From NCBI GenBank assembly GCA_027924585.1, contig BSBM01000036.1:4953001-5017000 (forward strand): a DNA stretch of 64,000 nt, given 5' to 3'. The notes below the pieces were generated by a model. That model had not been told where the DNA came from. It was given only the letters and a program-made list of their open reading frames with translations, and searched no databases. The position numbers and the translations under genes are program-made. Shown piece after piece: positions 1 through 10,664 of this stretch. Position 1 is the stretch's first letter, and each line of letters begins with the position of its first letter. The DNA comes from Larix kaempferi. Lineage: Eukaryota > Streptophyta > Pinopsida > Pinales > Pinaceae.

Positions 1-2873
1 GCTAGGGCCTGATATAGAAAAAACCAGTCATCGTAGTACTTTCGCTATAAATCCATTTTGGCGAAGTTTTAGGATCTGAAAATTTTATAGGTTGAATAAC
101 AGATCCCCATGTACCTTATGTCCAAAGGAAAACTTCTAATTCGTTCTACTTTTTGTTTTATGATCTATGCAATCTAGGGTTTCTTCCTCTTCCAGATCTG
201 AGTCATAAACATGTGACCTAGGAAAAAAGGTCATAACTTCAGCTAGGAAGCTCCAAATGAAATTTCGTAAAAAGTGACAAGTATTTCACAAATTGTACTT
301 TCTTAGGTAACTTTTTCCGAGGCTGAAAATGAACCAGGGACATTGTTGGGTCCAGGAAATGCCCTTTTTGGCTACCTCTATTACACCTTTTTTCCCTAAT
401 TCCATCCTATTTTCATGAGCTATATCCATGTCTTTCCAGATCAATCTATAACATTGACAGGTATAATTTGTTATTACTTTATTTGTTTTTATGCCTAAGA
501 CTATTAAATATTATGGATCTTAGTCCTCGGTTTATACTACTTTATGTGACTTTATTTAGCCAAGGTCTAAAAGCGCAGGTGTATCAGCCCAGCAGTGCCA
601 GCTGTGACTCTTCAACGTTAGCTCCTCATACTCTAAGGGACAGTGCATCCTCCACATGAGTTGTAACAGATTTCCACTATAATAGATCTCATTGAAGAAG
701 AGCATAGCTGCAACAGACATGTGGCATTCCAACTGTCAAGTTTGTTGATCCAATTGCCATCGGGACAACAACATCCTTCAGTATTAACAACACTATTCAA
801 CACGTTGTATTAGTTAGATGTAACTGCGCAGCATGAAGATCATAGATCTTCATTGCTGCGCTATTTTTGTGGATCTGAAACTGTCTTTCTTTTTGTATAA
901 ATCCTAGAAGGCTCTCGTAGCCTGGGGTTGGAAAATCATTACTGGTGTACACTGTAACAGAGCATTGAAGCTCATGATTTTCCATTAATAATATGAGAGC
1001 AACATTCTTCACTTCTGAGTTTTAATTAGCTGTGACTCTCGGCATCTCTGTTAGAAGGCCAGGGCCCGCCTTCTCACAGAGATAGCTGATTTAAGTAGGT
1101 AGAATAATTTACTTTCATTTCTGTTGTGTGGTGTGGGAAGTTGCAGACATTGCTGATAGCTGTAATAGAGATTAGCTTCTTTGCTCGTAATTTACAATTG
1201 CATCTTGAATAGCTGTAGTAGAGTGGTGTGACAGTCGACCGTGTAGAACAATTCAATTAAATTGCATGTGTGTTTTAATCAGCTGTAACAGCCAAGCTCA
1301 ATCCCAATCGATTGGTAGTTGTTTATGCTTTCTAGGACTTCTAGTAATCATCAGTAGAGTTCAAGCTTGTATTTCAATTCTGGTTGCTATTGTATCTTTA
1401 ATTGCATACATAGATTAGACAGATAATGTTGGAGTTACAGTAGTCACTGGATAGATCATTTTCGTAAAGGTTAATTGTTGTAGTTTGATGATCATAAGGA
1501 TTTAACTTCTTGCAAAAGTAAATTCATTTCATTTCATTATTAGATCATTAAATTTTTGGATTGATTCTGTAAGAAGGATTGTTTCAATTGGGATTTGTAG
1601 ATGTGTGAATCAGATTAGTTGCTTAGGGAATGAGTTGGTTGAGCATCTAGGTAGGATCGTTACTTACATTCATGAATCAACTGCTTTATCTGTTTATGCA
1701 TAGATTGTGCTCATTACCTTTGAAATAAAAGACCTTCTTGGGTTTGACAATTTATATTGATCATTCTATGTGTTAGCTTTAATTAGCTGACATATAGAGT
1801 GCCCAACAGACACGTGGCACACCTTACAAGTTTGATCTCCTGTTTTATCCCATAAACAGGTCACGTTGCGACACTTGGCATAACTCTCTCTCTCAGTAAT
1901 TCCAATTGAGGTCAGACCTGTGGGGTTGGAAAGATGACAGGTTGAGATACCACAGGTGGAATTTTCAGACCTTTTGGATTAGTAATTTCAGAGTTACACC
2001 AGAAACAATCAGGTGCATATTTCTGTCAAAACAGAATTGGATTTTGAGCACCTTCATTCATGGCTCTGGGAATTAGGGTTTCAGAGAAAGTTGGAGTTCT
2101 TGTAATCGGAGACCATGGCTGAATGCTCCTCATCAAAATCGAAATTTAGAGACCAAGATCAGATTTTTTGGTTGGGCAGAAGGTCGGGCTTGATCAGACC
2201 CTAGTTTGGGAATTTGATCGGAAAAGTGGAAAATTAGGGCTTTTGCAAAAATGGGAATTTTTGAAATCTGTGACCACAGCTGGAAGCTCCTCAGAAAAAT
2301 AGAAGCTTAGAACTTTGGATCAAACCTTTTGATTGGGAAGAAGGGTGCGCTTTATCAAACCCTATTTTGGGGTCATGTCTAGAAGATCCGAAAGTTTCAA
2401 AGGCAAATTTGAGGGGTGAAACCTTGCAGTTTTCAAATTTTGAGTATACCAGCTCCAGATCCAATTTCTGCAAATCAAGTGGATTGGGTTAATCCTGGAA
2501 GAGAATGGATTGGTCACCTGCATAAGTGAAGAAGTTCTTATTTCAAAGGGAGATGAGGCCAAGGCCTTACATAAGAAGATTACAAGCAATCTCGACAGGT
2601 ATGACTTATCCAGGTATGTCTCGAGATTTGTTCACGATTAAGTTTATGGTATGTTTGTCTTCATATTATTATGGTTAGTACAATCTTGATTAATTTTAGA
2701 CTTGTCGTATCACCTTAATAAAATTATGAATGCATGATAGAAGATATTCATTGATTATGGTGTTGACACTTATGATTGTAATAATGCATTATGGTGTTGT
2801 ATGAGGTTTATGTTGTCCGCTAACATGAAAGGTACATCAAGAAAGACAAATCATGTTCTAGTTCAAGAAGATA
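1..2873 (+). other. copia-L leader, non-coding, interrupted by a solo LTR
   Basis: Positions 1-343 and 1814-2640 match the leader of copia-R read on the minus strand, including the stretch before the tandem AGGTATG motifs at about 2597 and 2612. Small open frames here are short and not shared in frame between the two copies, so I call none of them. Sequence 2640-2830 also matches copia-R (46500-46290 reversed) up to a shared GGTACATCA motif, after which copia-L passes directly into RT. Confidence 0.7.
344..1808. mobile_element. Solo LTR-like insertion in copia-L leader
   Basis: A segment of 1465 bp is present in copia-L but absent from the collinear leader of copia-R. It begins TGTTGGG and ends CCCAACA, a 7-bp terminal inverted repeat of the LTR kind. 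It is flanked by GACAT (339-343) and GACAC (1809-1813), a 5-bp target duplication with one mismatch. No coding frame, primer site or polypurine tract is seen inside, so a solo LTR is the simplest reading. The family is not identified and strand is unknown. Confidence 0.75.
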
Positions 2874-4398
2874 TTGAAGATATTGAAGTTCCCAGGATTT
2901 GCGAAGAATGCCATGATCAAGGAGTACCAGTCGATCATGAAGAATGATATTTGGGATGCAGTCCCAAGACCTGAAGGGAAGCCTGTTGTGACTTCCAAGT
3001 GGATCTATAAGATCAAGCATGCTGCAGATGGTAGCATAGAAAAATACAAAGCGAGGATCGTAGCTCGTGGCTTCTCTCAGAAAGAGGGAATAGACTATGA
3101 AGAAAATGTTACTCCCATGGTCAAATACACTTCCATCAGATCAGTACTTGCTCTAGCTATAGTTATTTAATGGAAGATACACCAGATGGATGTCAAGACA
3201 ACCTTCTTGAATGGTGTAGTCGAAGAGGAAGTGTATGTGGAGCAGCCACTTGGTTTTGAGACACATGACAGAGAGTCATATGTGTGCAAGTTGAAGAAAG
3301 CCTTGTATGGCTTGAAGAAAGCTCCTAGGACTTGGTATGGAAGGATAGACAACTTTCTATCCAGTTTGAGATTTACCAAGAGTAAAGCGGATTCCAACCT
3401 TTACTACAAGGTTGAGGAAGGCAATCCTGTGATACTACTGTTGTATGTAGATGATCTGTTTGTAATAGGTAATGATAGTTTGATTGCCAATACCAAGAGG
3501 AAGCTTGCAGCCGAGTTCGAGATGAAGGACTTGGGGATGATGCACTATTTTCTAGGCATGGAGGTGTGGTAGAGTATAGATGTGATCTTCCTTGGACAAG
3601 GGAAGTATGCAGTAGAGATCGTAAAGAGGTTCGGGATGATGGACTGTAAGGCCATGGCCACACCTATGGCATCGAACCTGAAGCTTCTGTGTGATGCTTC
3701 ATCTGATTTGGTTGATGTCACTGTGTATCGTCAGATGATTGGGTCCTTGATGTACCTGATGAACACGAGACCAAATATCTGCTTTGCGGTGAACACATTG
3801 AGCCAGTTCCTGACAGATCCCAGAGGTGTTCACCTGGTTGCTGTAAAGCATATTCTGAGGTTCCTGAAGGGTATGGTTGACTATGGGCTCAAGTATGATG
3901 GAGTTTAACCTGCAGGGTTATGTTGATTCAGATTGGGCAGGAAGTGCTACAGATAGGAAGAGCACTTCTGGGTGCTGCTTCAGTATGGGATCAGGTGTGA
4001 TATCTTGGTTTAGCAGGAAGCAGTCCTGCATAGCACTAAGTACAGCCGAAGCAGAGTATGTTGCAGCTTGTTCGGCTAGTTGTGAGGAAGTATGGCTCCG
4101 GAAGCTACTGTCTGAGTTATTTGATCTCCCACTGGAGGCTACTGGTATCTTTTGTGACAACCAGAGTTGTGTGAAGCTGTCTGAGAACACGATGTTCCAC
4201 GATAGGTCGAAACACATTGAGATCAAATATCACTATATCAGGGATATGGTGCAGAGAGGAGCAGTGAAGCTCCTGTATGTTGCGACGAATGAGCAGGTTG
4301 CAGATGTGTTGACGAAGCCACTAGCCAGAGTGAAGTTCGAGTACTTCAGAGAGAGGCTTGGTGTTCTTCAGATTGATGACACTTCGAGGAAGAAGTGA
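2874..4398 (+). pseudogene. copia-L reverse transcriptase / RNase H remnant
   Basis: This is the C-terminal half of a copia Pol polyprotein, normally the RT and RNase H that copy element RNA into DNA in cytoplasmic particles. The N-terminal RT block (SKWIYKIKHAADG, KARIVARGFSQKEG, DVKTTFLNG), the YVDD active site near 3445-3456 and the RNase H motifs (DSDWAGS, STAEAEY, FCDNQS, HIEIKYHYIRDMV, VLTKPLARVKFEYFRERLGV) are readable. In-frame stops at about 3168 and 3570 and a frame change near 3900 break it into four pieces. Gag, protease and integrase are missing upstream; only about 250 bp separate leader and RT. The RNase H tail resembles Tork/TNT1-type copia proteins, with low certainty on clade. 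The start is the first codon readable as RT, not a real initiation site. Confidence 0.85.
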
Positions 4399-4469
4399 TG
4401 GACACATTTGCAGGAGCCATTCCGAGCATGGTGAGAGGAGGATCCTTCCATGGTTGTGGATATAAGTGC

Positions 4470-5610
4470 TGGATGATGAGCATCAGGACTATGCTCTAGT
4501 TATTGCTCTGTATGTGTATATATGCATCATGTTGGATGCTTGATATGATCGATTGGATCATTTATATGTATATGTATGTACGCATCATGTTGGATGCTGG
4601 ATATGATCAGTTGGATCATTTATATGTATATGTATGTACCCATCATGTTGGATGTTGGATATGATCAGTTGGATCATGTGTATGTATCTATAGATGTATC
4701 AGGTGGATACAATGTATGATCAGGTAGGTCATGTATGTTGATATGTATTAGGTATGATCAGGTGGATCATGTATTTGTGTATGTATCAGGTGTATACATT
4801 GTATGATCGGGTAGATCATGTATGATGATATGTATCAGGCAGATACTATGTATGCATTAGGTGGATGCATTGTATGATTAGGATGATCATGGATGATGAG
4901 TTTCAGGATGTTGCTCCAGATGACATGCATCAGGATGATGCAGTGTTGATGATCAGGATGATCATGTGTACATCAGGATGATGTATGGTGAGTATCAAGT
5001 TGATACTCTATGGCCGTGGATAGGTTGTGCAGATGAGCATATAAGTAGACCTGGGATATCTGGATAGGATGAAAAAGGCCTCAGATGCTCTTTCGAGGCA
5101 TTGCTTTGGGAGGACATATAAGTAGACCTGGGAGATCTGGACAGGATGAAAAAGGCCTCAGATGCTCTTTCGAGGCTATGTCCTATGGCATGTAAGTAGA
5201 CTTGGGAGATCTGGACAGGATGAAAAATGCCTCAGATGCTCTTTCGAGGCATTGTCACGGCCACATGTAATCAGACCTGGAGATCTGGACAGGTTGTGCT
5301 AGTCACGTAAAAGGCCTCAGATGCTCTTTAGAGTTCTTGCTTAGCAAGACACCCTTTTAAGGTTTTGTGGTACAAGTCACATGTAATCAGACCTGGAGAT
5401 TTGGATAGGTTGTGCTAGTCATGTAAAAGGCCTCAGATGCTCTTTAGGGTTCTTGCTTGGCAAGACACCCTTTTAAGGTTTTGTGACAATCACATGTAAA
5501 AGATCCTAGGAGATCTGATAGGTTGAGTCGTGTGCTCGTAAAAGGCCTGGGATTCTCTTTCGAGGTTTTGTTGATGCACGTAATAAGTCCTGAGGATTCC
5601 ACAGTATGGC
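4470..5610 (+). repeat. Array of short covarying hairpins between RNase H and 3' LTR
   Basis: This non-coding stretch is a chain of perfect short inverted repeats with near-constant loops. Examples: GAGCAT/ATGCTC (4478-4496), GCATC/GATGC (4524-4539), ATGATC/GATCAT (4545-4561, 4754-4770, 4949-4965), TGTATC/GATACA (4695-4711), TGCATC/GATGCA (4926-4942), TACATC/GATGTA (4969-4985) and GAGTATC/GATACTC (4990-5008). Loops are mostly AGGTG, AGGAT, AGTTG or ATGTTG. From 5040 larger units of about 70-120 bp repeat GCCTC...GAGGC and CTTGC/GCAAG hairpins. The stems differ between units but stay paired. Confidence 0.85.
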
Positions 5611-5794
5611 CAGTGATGATGAAGACCTGCAGATGGTGGGCCTACATCTAGTATGAAAAAGGACTGGCTCTGTAGAACTTCCTATGATGAGTAGATTCAG
5701 AGATTGATTGAGATAGCAGCAACAGTGATGATGATGATGATCTAGAGAAGAAGATTTGTGCTAGAAGACCTGTGTTGAGAAATACCTTCCTAGT

Positions 5795-5804
5795 TAAGAG
5801 GGAG
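5795..5804 (+). other. copia-L polypurine tract
   Basis: The purine run TAAGAGGGAG directly precedes the TGTTGATG start of the 3' LTR and is where plus-strand DNA synthesis would be primed. The equivalent site in copia-R reads TTAAGGGGGAG. Confidence 0.75.
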
Positions 5805-6394
5805 TGTTGATGCATATGTAACTTCGGAATGTATTTCACATATATGTATTTTGTATTCCTATAGAGATGTTATTATTCCTCTATACGGAAGTGTCATCAT
5901 TTATATTGTAAGTGTCATAACTTATACTTGATGGGTTATTAAACCACCTTGTTGGGGTCGGCTCTGTATAAGTCATGTGGGTCAAAGGGTTATTAGACCA
6001 CCCTATTGGGTGTCGGCCCAGTCAGCATTGTGTTATGTGGTTAAGTTGAGGCCAACCTAGTAAAGGTTATTAGGCAAGTCAAGTCAAGTATAAATAGAGT
6101 GCGAAAGGCACTCTATTCTCACACACACTCTTTGGAGAGTGGCGCACTTGTGGAGGAGGAGAAGCTGCTACTAGGAGATGTCTATCTCTTATGCTTGGGT
6201 TGTATCATTGCTCTATCTATCTCTGAGGAAGTTATTAGGGTTTTTCACCTTTATGGTTTTCCCCAAGTAAACTCTGTGTCTCTTGTGTGCTTGCATTATT
6301 GTGTCCATGATTGATATGCTGTAGATTTGATGTAAATGTTGTTCTCTTAGTTAAGATACTAGATAAGATTGGAGTAAATTCTGAAAAACTAACA
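5805..6394 (+). repeat. copia-L 3' LTR
   Basis: A 590-bp segment starting TGTTGATG and ending ACTAACA, bounded by a polypurine tract on the left and Tat-B gag sequence on the right. It shares stretches with the copia-R LTR (the box TATAAATAGAG at 6089-6099, GCGCACTTGTGGAGGAG, TGTGTCTCTTGTG), so the two belong to related subfamilies. The TATA box and the motif GTTATTA(A/G)ACCACC are the only promoter-like signals seen. Confidence 0.85.
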
Positions 6395-7930
6395 AACCCA
6401 ATCCCCCGCCACCTCCCATGGTGCTGCAAAATCCCTTGCCTACGCAAGGAGTGGTAAATACCCAACCATTGGTTCCCCCTCAAGGAACCGCACAGCCACC
6501 ATACCAAATCACATATGATGCACATACAAACCAACTGATGGATTCGGGTACCCATCATATCCTTATGATGTCATCGACCGATGTCAATATCCAAACGTGT
6601 CAAAACCAATACGAGCCCACCCCTGAAACCACCCCCGCCCATACGGTTGCTAATGCTCTTCCCACAGATTAGTCATTATGCATACCCCCAGCACAGGGTG
6701 ATGGGGCCCCTAAATCACCTCATTTCCCCTTATGGTGCATTAACAATAATCTCAACGCAAGCGTCGCCCCAACTATAATATTGTGGATGATCTTGCCCAA
6801 TCCCCCGCGGCTATGTCATCTCTTGAGGTTTTAAAGAATTGTCCTGCCCAACTCAAGACCTTATGATCCTCTATTGGCGCCATAGGCCCTTCCGATTCAC
6901 GAATGATGGCTTTCAATCTGGACCAATCCGAGCCTCGTATGCCATCCACATTAGCATTTCAAGTTTTGATTTCTATCTGAAATATTGTTATTCATCGATG
7001 TAACATCGATGAAGGTGCCTCCACCTGGGTTATGTCTACATTTGTATGGAAAAAGCTTGGGTCTCGTATGTTACAACCATCTACCACCGCCCTACGAGCC
7101 TACGGCGGTCGTTCCACTCAACCGCAGGGCCTCTTGGCTAATGCCCCAATCCAGTTAGCTGGGAAAACCATACTCATAGACATTGAAGTGATCAATGCAC
7201 AACTTGACTACAACCTCCTGCTTGAACGTAGTTATATGTACACCATGAAAGCTGTCGCTTCGTCGGTTTTTCGCATTATGATGTTCCCCCACCAGGGACA
7301 TATCGTCAAGGTTGACCAACTTACGTACTATGACCCTAATGCCCCAGCCACTCCGGAAAGTGTCCTCCCTATGGTTGAACAACCCGCTCCGAGTACACCA
7401 TCTCCACAATTATCCTCGGTCAGACCTGGAATATATTACGAGACTCCCATGACGTCTATGTTTCGGTCCATTCCACCACCAGCCACAAAGGTGTATGATT
7501 TATGCACCATTTCATCCAACCCAACTGCGTCCAACCCTCAGTCACCTTTGATACCTCAACCTCCAACTATCCCTGGCCACGTTGGAGCAACACCCATCCA
7601 CACAATCCCGTTTTTGATCCCACCTTCTGGAGTAATAAGTACCCCAGTTATGGCCACTCTTAACCTCCCTAGGTTAACCCTAGGTCTACCCGTCTGGTAT
7701 TTACCCGCCCCTAATCCCCCCCCAACACCACAAGTTGTCCTCCAACCTGTGCAACCTATCAACACTTTCAACCGACCACCCCTCGATGTTGCGAACATAC
7801 CCAACCCGCATCCACATCTGCAACGAACCCTGCCCCTCCACCACATACAAACGCTGGGGGCAAAGACCCACAAACCTATATTGCCCCACCGAAAAGGAAA
7901 CCTGTGGTACCTCAACCACCCCCATGAACA
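6395..7930 (+). pseudogene. Tat-B fragment: end of gag, protease and PR-RT spacer
   Basis: The fragment reads, with stops and frame changes, from the gag C-terminal segment (VVNTQPL, DSGTHHILMMSS) through the aspartic protease to the proline-rich spacer that follows it. The protease core is clear at 6990-7310: IDEGASTWVMSTFVWKKLGS, then GKTILIDIEVINAQLDYNLL and a block ending VKVDQLTYYDPNAP. The protease would cut the Gag-Pol precursor in the particle. The same domain order is seen in the copies at 31125-32660, 56700-59137 (minus) and 63441-64000. The open frame from 7032 runs to 8174, but its last 300 bases lie outside the native frame and past a junction at about 7930. Copia-L ends immediately to the left. 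Confidence 0.8.
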
Positions 7931-8146
7931 CCCCCTAAGTGCTCCCTGTACAATCCCAACCGGCTTATTACCCTCCGCAGGTAGAACCTTCTGCCCCAAC
8001 ACTTCCAATAGCTCAAACTTACCAACAACCACAACAAGCACCTGGACCACCTCTGAACCCTCCTGCTTACTATCCACCGTAGCCTGCTCCAACTCCTCCG
8101 CGACCTCAAAATCCCCCTACCCCCCAAGGGAAAGTATATGCACAGA
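7931..8146 (+). pseudogene. Tat-B fragment: proline-rich part of gag, out of order
   Basis: In the frame starting near 7951 this reads as the gag Pro/Gln/Tyr-rich region (QPAYYPPQ, PPAYYPP, PQNPPTPQGKVYAQ). It matches the rightmost Tat-B copy at about 62895-63095, where the segment lies upstream of the zinc knuckle and protease. Here it follows the protease spacer, so the order is inverted relative to a normal element. Native gag continues at 30772 after the Tat-A insertion (QNQNNQRN-like text), so 8146 and 30772 are the two sides of the Tat-A insertion site. Confidence 0.75.
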
Positions 8147-9071
8147 TGTTACAATGTTATTTTCCACCTTGTGAGCATCAGCACTCTTTGAATTGCAGGA
8201 TCCATTTCACTGACTCAGATGCACTTTATGTCCTTCAGATACACTTTTTCCCTATTTTTCTTCTTGTACGCTGCTGTTACATTTTTACTAGCGTACCCGC
8301 GAGCTGTTCCACTATAGCTCGCGGGTGTCAAGTAAAATGGTAAAAGTCACTAGTAAATTACTTCTTACTCCCAAAAAGCGGTCTTAGGGTGACCTTTGGC
8401 CCTCCATTTGCCTCGAAACATCTCGATATGTCCTTTCACTTACCTTTGGAAGGCTATATATTGAGGACATATGGCATATGGAGGGAAGAGAAAGAGAAAG
8501 CAAGATAACTCTAGTGGATTTTTTCCATATCTTGAGTCTACACTCATTGATCCTTGTTGTTGTGAACCCTTTATGTTCACCTTCCAAACTCCTTTCATAG
8601 TTTGAGTTTTTCATTCCATGGAGGATTGAAGTGGTGGAGGCACAAGTGGAGAGACCCAATTCTTGGTTCAGATTGGTTGCCGGCAAGAGGTCGTATCACA
8701 TTGTACTTCTTGTTATTTATTAATAGAAATACTCATATTCTCGTCCATTAATGTTGTGAATGTTGTTTATGTTACATTGGGTTGCATTTACTTATGATAT
8801 CATGGACCATTGCTATTGATGATGTTAATGTATTTCATATATTATATGCGCTTGTTGTATATTGGTTGTCAAGACTAATTTGCAGGTTCAAGTGCACGAA
8901 TTGAAAGCTTCAACGGGGATCTACATCGAACATCCGGATCAAGGTTGGTTATATTCTCCATTATCTTAGCATTGTCATTTATATAGCATAGCATTGGCAA
9001 TTGAGTTATTTTCTGGTAGTTAGCTATCTGTTGTGGTCTACCCCATGCCATAGGAAGTTTTCTCCGTAACA
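8147..9071 (+). repeat. Tat-A 5' LTR
   Basis: The LTR starts TGTTACA and ends CCGTAACA. It carries a TATA-like box TATATATT at 8455-8462 and, about 140 bp upstream of it, a 10-bp perfect inverted repeat ACCCGCGAGC/GCTCGCGGGT (about 8295-8325). Three further LTR copies of this family lie at 10665, 11755 and 23949. Confidence 0.85.
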
Positions 9072-9075
9072 GAAA

Positions 9076-9094
9076 TGGCAACTCCGCTAGGGAA
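9076..9094 (+). other. Tat-A primer binding site
   Basis: TGGCAACTCCGCTAGGGAA lies 4 bp after the 5' LTR. Its form is that of the TGGCGACTCC... sites complementary to tRNA-Arg used by Tat/Ogre-type elements; that tRNA assignment is from family knowledge. Confidence 0.7.
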
Positions 9095-10664
9095 AACATC
9101 CATTTTTTGGGATTTTTAGGCATTAGTCCTTATTTAGAGTTGTTGTGTGTTGAGTCTATGTGTCATTGATTGACCATTAGGATACACTATAGAAAACATG
9201 TTTTTTCTGAGTCATTGGACTCTTTTTCTTGTCATTTTCCTTTCCTTGTACGCGGGTCAAGTTAGTTTTTCCCACGTCTACCCGCCTCTGTCTGCACGAT
9301 AGCCCACGGGTACTCGCAGTTTTTTCTTCAATAGTAGCATACAAATCCGAGGGTGATTGGTTTATGGCGGTTGGTTGTTGTTGGGTTGGTTGTGAGTGTT
9401 TCTGAGTCTTCTTTGGCCTTATTCTTGACTGTTCCATGCCTTGTTCGTGACCAGAACTCCTCTTTTCTCTTGGTTTTGAGCCTTGTTGGTTTTTACCCAT
9501 TTTTTATTTTCTATCTCATTACATTGGCTGAGTCTTACTGCTTGGGATCTGCTGAGTTGTCTTAGTGATCTCCTCTCCATTTCTGTAACTAAAAAGTGGG
9601 ATTTTACTTGCATTTTTCATTTCATTATATTGAAAAATACAAAAACATAGTTTTGCATATTCCTTTTTCTTATAAGTGAAAATACAAAACAAAAAAAAAT
9701 TACTTTTATGTACTACATTTTGCATATGAGTGCTTGTGTTTTCATCTAGGATATGCTTGTGCATTGGAAATATAAAAGAGTTGCATTTTTATTTCGAAAC
9801 CATTGGATTGACTTTCATTCTAGTGGCATTGTTTTTATTAGATAGATGAGTCTAGAGTTTGACGATTGTGCATACTATTGAGTCATATACATCATTAGTT
9901 TCATGACCATATCCTTTGAGTAATCACAGCCACCTAAAATTAATGCTTAATCTTAAAATTGATTAGAATGATTTTTATTTATAGGGTACACCAACTAGCA
10001 TAGGTTTAGGGTCTTGGAATAGATCATTGTGAGTTAACAATCCAAGACTACTAGACGAAACATTATGTGTCTGACCAGGGAGTGGTGAAATCCATGGTAT
10101 ACATCATTAGTTTCATGACCATATCCTTTGAGTAATCACGGCCACCTAAAATTAACGCTTAATCTTAAAATTGATTAGAATGATTTTTATTTATAGGGTA
10201 CACCAACTAGCATAGGTTTATGGTCTTGGAATAGATCGTTGTGAGTTAACAATCCAAGACTACTAGACGAAACATTATGTGTCTGACCAGGGAGTGGTGA
10301 AATCCATGGTATACATCAGTGTTCTCAGGAAGCTCTACTCAGACCAGAGTTAAGCATGAGGTCACGATAGGTTGGTTGCAGAGATAGCCCTCCAATACTG
10401 GCCAAACGTGGGAGATATTTCCAATATTTGTTCATATCTGGGGACTCTTGGGAGATTTGACCCTCTTGAGTTTCAGGCTTAGCTACCTTGCCCATACGAC
10501 GGATCCCACCTACGACTGTCCCCCTGAGCATTGGTTATACTGCGATGACTGTAGTTTCCTTACCTAGTTATCACATAGGGTGCTTGCAGTGGTTATATTG
10601 TTCATATCCTGAGTCAGACAGGGGTTGGACAACACAGTTGTTTGTTGTAGAGGGTCTCGGCCCT
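9095..10664 (+). other. Tat-A leader with a 212-bp tandem duplication
   Basis: Non-coding. Positions 9886-10097 and 10098-10309 are a near-identical direct duplication of 212 bp, beginning TATACATCATTAG. The remainder shows no coding frame that I can support; short frames on either strand have no recognisable motif. Confidence 0.7.

Larger units (their letters stand above)
1..6394 (+). mobile_element. copia-L: Ty1/copia-like LTR element, 5' end outside window
   Basis: This is the right-hand part of a decayed copia-type element: leader, RT/RNase H remnant, hairpin repeat array, polypurine tract and 3' LTR. The 5' LTR lies left of the window. The assignment rests on the RT/RNase H order and motifs at 2874-4398 and on collinearity with copia-R (minus strand, 40969-48312), which shares the leader text (for example 41-340 here against 47640-47330 reversed) and the RNase H C-terminus. 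No gag, protease or integrase frame is present between leader and RT. The element ends inside Tat-B gag sequence, which starts at 6395. Confidence 0.85.

Noticed and set aside
7556-8092. 178-codon minus-strand ORF
   Set aside because: Shadow of the proline-rich spacer (CCN codons read as NGG), as are those at 61638-62027 and 62896-63348.
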